From Caldilineaceae bacterium (GTDB lineage Bacteria; Chloroflexota; Anaerolineae; Caldilineales; Caldilineaceae), in the NCBI GenBank assembly GCA_012032975.1, contig JAAUPU010000003.1, forward strand, positions 1 to 17,452: a DNA stretch of 17,452 nt, read 5' to 3'. The notes beneath the pieces were generated by a model. It ran no database searches and was not told the DNA's origin. It saw nothing but the letters and a program-made list of their open reading frames with translations. Both the position numbers and the translations under genes were made by a program. Position 1 is the first letter of the stretch. Every line of letters starts with the position of its first letter. Positions 14,644-17,452 of the stretch are shown here, in pieces.

Positions 14644-16025
14644 ATGCCAAACACGATTCGCTGCCCACATTGCGGCATATCCAATCGGTCCGGTTCAAAC
14701 TTCTGCAATGCCTGCGGCGCCAGCCTGCGTTCCGATGTTGAAGCGCGCACCACAACCGACCCCGACTCTCTCGACGAGCAGATCACCCCCGAAGAGTTGC
14801 AGACGCCTGGAGAGGCGCTCCAGGCGTGCAGGATACGGATCAGCCAGAGCGCGAAAGCACAGCAAGCCCGTACGCCGCGGCCCAACCCTGGTTGAGCGTG
14901 GATTATACCGAAGCCGCGGAGGGCGATCTGCTGACCAATGACGCGGCGGTCGAGGAATCTGCGGTCGGGAAGAGCGGCGCCCCTGGCCAAGATCGGCTGG
15001 TCATCGGTGTGCAAGGGTTGTTGCGTCCAATCGCGATTCTGAACCGTCTTCCGCAGTCCGCGACGCCGGACCGCGAACCCCAGCCGGACGAGCCGCGCAC
15101 CGCAGCACCGTCGTCGCCAACTGCTGACGAACTGCGCCGGCTGCGTCAAACGCTGAATGCCGAGCCATCGATAGCCGCATTCGATCTTGCGCCGCTCTCT
15201 GGGCGGTTGCCTCCCCTGCGCATCGCCTGGGTCTTCTGGTTGATCGGCCTGGCCATCGCAACGCCGATCCTCTTGTCCTTCAACCGGCCGATGGGGCGTG
15301 CGACCGAATGGCCCGGCGTTGCCGAAGCCTACATTGCCATCGACAATCTATCTATCAACGCCGACGTGCTGGTCTATTGGGCCTATGATCCGGCAACCAG
15401 TGGCGAGATGGACCTTGTCGCGCTGCCGATTGTGCGCCACTTGATCGACCGGCGCTGCCGACTGATCGTGGTCAGCCCGCTGCCCAACGGACCTGCGGTC
15501 GCCCGGCGACTCTTCACGCGTGCGGTCGCAGATGCCCAGACCAGCAGTGTAGGTTCGCCGGGTGCGGGTCAATCGCTCTTTATCGACGGCGGCTACCTGC
15601 CCGGCGGCGCATCGGTGCTGCCCCTGGTCGGTCAAGATTTGCCGGCCGCGCTCTCGCCCGAGGCCCGCGCCAACTACATCGGCCCGCCGGATCTTGCGAT
15701 TGTCTTGGGTGCGCAGGCCGAGGATGTTCAAGCATGGCTGGAGCAGGTGCAGCCGCTCAACCTGCTGCCCGTGGTTGCGGTGGTCAGCGCGGGCGCAGAC
15801 CCGATGGCGCGGCCCTATCTCGACAGCGGCCAGTTGCGCGGCCTCGTGAGCGGTTTTGACGGCGCGGCCAGCTATTGGCGACTCAGCGGCGAAGCATTGT
15901 CTCCGCCGGAAGATGCGTTGATGCGTGGTCAGCTTGTCTATCAAAACTGGGGCGCGTTCGCTCTGTTGCTCGTCCTGCTCTTGGGCAACCTCGCCGCGCT
16001 TTCGACAAGAAGATCCGACCCGTAG
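14644..16025 (+). CDS. Zinc-ribbon membrane protein with Rossmann-like extracytoplasmic domain, one frameshift
   Basis: The protein starts MPNTIRCPHCGISNRSGSNF and continues CNACGASL, a zinc ribbon of the double-CxxC type (Cys 7, 10, 21, 24). An acidic or polar linker follows. One base is lost at about 14800-14825, after which frame 3 continues with DTDQPERESTASPYAAAQ. A first membrane segment (WVFWLIGLAIATPILLSF, DNA about 15220-15278) leads to a domain of roughly 220 residues. It includes ADVLVYWAYDPATSGEMDLV, RRCRLIVVSPLPNGPAVA, PDLAIVLGAQAEDVQ and LLPVVAVVSAGADP, an alternating beta/alpha pattern. A second membrane segment (WGAFALLLVLLLGNLAAL) lies just before the C-terminus. Repaired length is about 460 residues. 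By topology the zinc ribbon should be cytoplasmic and the large domain outside. I do not recognise a named family. Gene callers may split it at 14895/14826. Confidence 0.75.
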
Positions 16026-16030
16026 CCGAT

Positions 16031-16810
16031 ATGACTTCCCTCGAACTGACCACCTCATCTGCGCTCGACAGCATTGGGCTTTGGGTTGGCCTGGCTATCT
16101 CGCTGACATTGCTGAGCCTGATCGTGCGCGACAATCCATTTGCCCGCCTGGCCCAGCATATCCTGGTTGGGGCGGCCCTTGGCTATGCCGCCATTCTCGT
16201 CGTGCGTCAATTGTTGGCGCCGCGCCTCTTCGCCCCTTTGCTGGAGGATCCAGGCGCGAACCCGTGGCTACTGGCTCCGCTGGTGTTGGGGTTGTTGCTG
16301 TGGGCGGCAGGGGGCGAACGGCTCATCCGCACCCGAAGCACCACCGGCGCAGACGGCGGCTGGCGGCGGCTATTGCAGATGTTGGGCGCGGCGCCCGTGG
16401 CGCTGATGCTGGGCGTGACCATCGGTGTGGGGGTGACTGGCGCGCTGCAAGGGACGCTGTTGCCGCAGTTTGTCTATGCCGCCGACTTTGGCTTCGACCC
16501 GCTGGCCTCTGGCAGCCAGATACTCGTCGGTCTGCTCACGCTCCTGATCACCAGCGGTGCGCTGATCCATCTCTTCGCCGATGCCGAGGGCCTGGTCGCA
16601 CAACAGCCGGGTTGGGTGCGCAGCGCGTTGGCCGCCTGGCTTTGGCTCGGCAAGCGGGGTCTCTGGCTGGCCGCCGGCTTCGTCTTTGCCCGGCTGATGG
16701 CATCACGTTTCAGCCTGCTGATCGGCCGCGTCGAATATCTAATGTACACGGTCAGCCAGTCCACTCTGTGGCAATGGGCAGAGTCGATCTGGCAGGCTTT
16801 TTTTGGATAG
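16031..16810 (+). CDS. Uncharacterised polytopic membrane protein
   Basis: This is an intact 259-residue protein, starting 5 nt after the stop of the zinc-ribbon gene. Hydrophobic segments are visible at IGLWVGLAISLTLLSLIV, HILVGAALGYAAILVV, WLLAPLVLGLLLWAAGG, APVALMLGVTIGVGVTGAL, ILVGLLTLLITSGALIHLF and GLWLAAGFVFARLMA, so six or seven spans. The RDNPFARLAQHILVGAALGY block looks conserved in character. No enzymatic motif is seen. Tight spacing with the two genes upstream suggests a shared complex or pathway in the membrane. No clear ribosome site precedes the ATG, so translation may be coupled to the gene upstream. Confidence 0.85.
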   Translation: MTSLELTTSSALDSIGLWVGLAISLTLLSLIVRDNPFARLAQHILVGAALGYAAILVVRQLLAPRLFAPLLEDPGANPWLLAPLVLGLLLWAAGGERLIRTRSTTGADGGWRRLLQMLGAAPVALMLGVTIGVGVTGALQGTLLPQFVYAADFGFDPLASGSQILVGLLTLLITSGALIHLFADAEGLVAQQPGWVRSALAAWLWLGKRGLWLAAGFVFARLMASRFSLLIGRVEYLMYTVSQSTLWQWAESIWQAFFG

Positions 16811-16864
16811 GATGTGTTCAAATGAGCTGGGCATATGCGATAGTGACTTGCCGCATTCCGGGAT

Positions 16865-16881
16865 AAGGGCAGTTTGCCCTT
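16865..16881 (+). terminator. Hairpin after the membrane-protein cluster
   Basis: AAGGGCA-GTT-TGCCCTT is a perfect 7-bp stem with a 3-nt loop, followed by T and CC. It lies 55 nt past the 16810 stop and 41 nt before the next ATG. It could end the operon or attenuate read-through into the GlmL-like gene. Confidence 0.4.
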
Positions 16882-16921
16882 TCCTCACCCGACCGAACTC
16901 GAGCAAGAAGCGACTGTACCA

Positions 16922-17452
16922 ATGAGTGAGATCAGCGCGCGCGACGCACTTCAACCCAGCGATCGAACCGCCGCCGGCAGCCTGATGGCCGTGGGTGTGG
17001 AAACAGCCGGCGTGCGCGCCTGTCTGCTGGAACCGGTCAGCGGACGCCACCGGCTGGTCGGCTGGATGGCTCTGCGACGCGGCCCGGATGGGTCGGTCAG
17101 CCAGCCAATCTCGACTGTGGTTCGACGGTTGGGCAGCCGGCTGGGGCGCACCCTGTGGGACGACCTGCGCGAGCAACCGTTGCTGGCCAGCGACGACAAG
17201 CTGCGCTACCCGCCGCTTTCCCACTTCTTGGTCGGCGCAAGTCCCCGCCCGCGGCTGCGCGTCTGGTTGACAGGCCTCAGCGAGAGCGTGAGCCTTGCTT
17301 CGGCTCGGCAAGCGACCATCGCCGCGCCGGTGCAGATCGTCGGCGAAACCGCGCTGGCCGCCGGCGCCAATGGCGAACGGCTGGCCAATCAATTTCGCCA
17401 AGCAGCGCCCCGAAGTGGTCGTCGTGACCGGCGGCTATGACAGCCGCGAGCC
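16922..17452 (+). CDS. GlmL/MutL-like ASKHA-fold protein, 3' partial, one frameshift
   Basis: From the ATG at 16922 the protein reads MAVGVETAGVRACLLEPVSGRHRLVGW, resembling the first phosphate-binding strand pair of the actin/hexokinase/Hsp70 ATPase fold as used in glutamate-mutase accessory protein GlmL/MutL. VVRRLGSRLGRTLW, then HFLVGASPRPRLRVWLTGLSES with ASARQATIAAPVQIVGE, follow in GlmL order. One extra T in 17393-17395 shifts the frame; reading past it gives FAKQRPEVVVVTGGYDSRE to the window end, parallel to the RPD-x4-GG-x-D block of GlmL. The first motif has V-E-T-A-G where typical members have D-I-G-S-T, so ATP binding may differ. No mutase subunit genes are nearby; its place after the membrane-protein cluster suggests another role. 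The 3' half is outside the window. Confidence 0.6.

Overview
The window looks like a GC-rich chromosomal segment of a Chloroflexota bacterium, most likely of the Anaerolineae/Caldilineae type. This is an inference from gene content and composition, since no rRNA or marker gene is present. Supporting signs are a lipoprotein with a Thr/Pro-rich 'TATPT' linker and a DUF3048-type domain, a large secreted LysM protein with acidic linkers, a redoxin with a C-terminal RKQIWAIEHPEKF block, and a run of poorly characterised membrane proteins next to a zinc-ribbon protein and a GlmL/MutL-like ATPase. No phage, transposase, CRISPR array, rRNA or tRNA was found.

Layout. 1-0.8 kb: 3' part of a four-carbon acid sugar kinase gene (+). 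1.0-5.7 kb: five minus-strand genes encoding an SDR oxidoreductase, a thioredoxin-fold redoxin with an in-frame UGA, a polysaccharide deacetylase, a PPOX/FMN-binding flavoprotein and an SsnA-type amidohydrolase. Two copies of an inverted intergenic repeat flank the flavoprotein gene. 5.7-7.9 kb: after a divergent spacer with two tandem-repeat pairs, an NAD-dependent sugar-nucleotide epimerase and a C-terminally truncated GT4 glycosyltransferase (+). 7.9-12.5 kb: a 1082-residue exported LysM protein preceded by a DUF3048-type lipoprotein (both -), probably working at the cell envelope. 12.5-13.1 kb: a divergent non-coding region with an extended -10 promoter. 13.1-17.45 kb: a plus-strand cluster of three membrane proteins (one with a zinc ribbon), a further membrane protein, and a GlmL/MutL-like ASKHA protein cut by the window end.

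The most interesting item is the redoxin at 1861-2572. Its active-site motif reads W-A-S-W-UGA-A-C-R. The frame is the same on both sides of the UGA, and about 20 nt downstream there is a perfect 5-bp hairpin with a GGUCU loop, the same loop as in the E. coli fdhF SECIS element. I read this as a selenocysteine codon. The SsnA-type gene 1.8 kb upstream on the same strand belongs to a family long associated with selenium metabolism, which adds circumstantial support.

Caution on sequence quality: about nine of the fifteen genes carry single-base frameshifts, many at short homopolymers, and restoring one base gives full-length family-like proteins. I read most of these as consensus indel errors rather than pseudogenes. 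Gene spans below are for the reconstructed genes, and the breakpoints are given.
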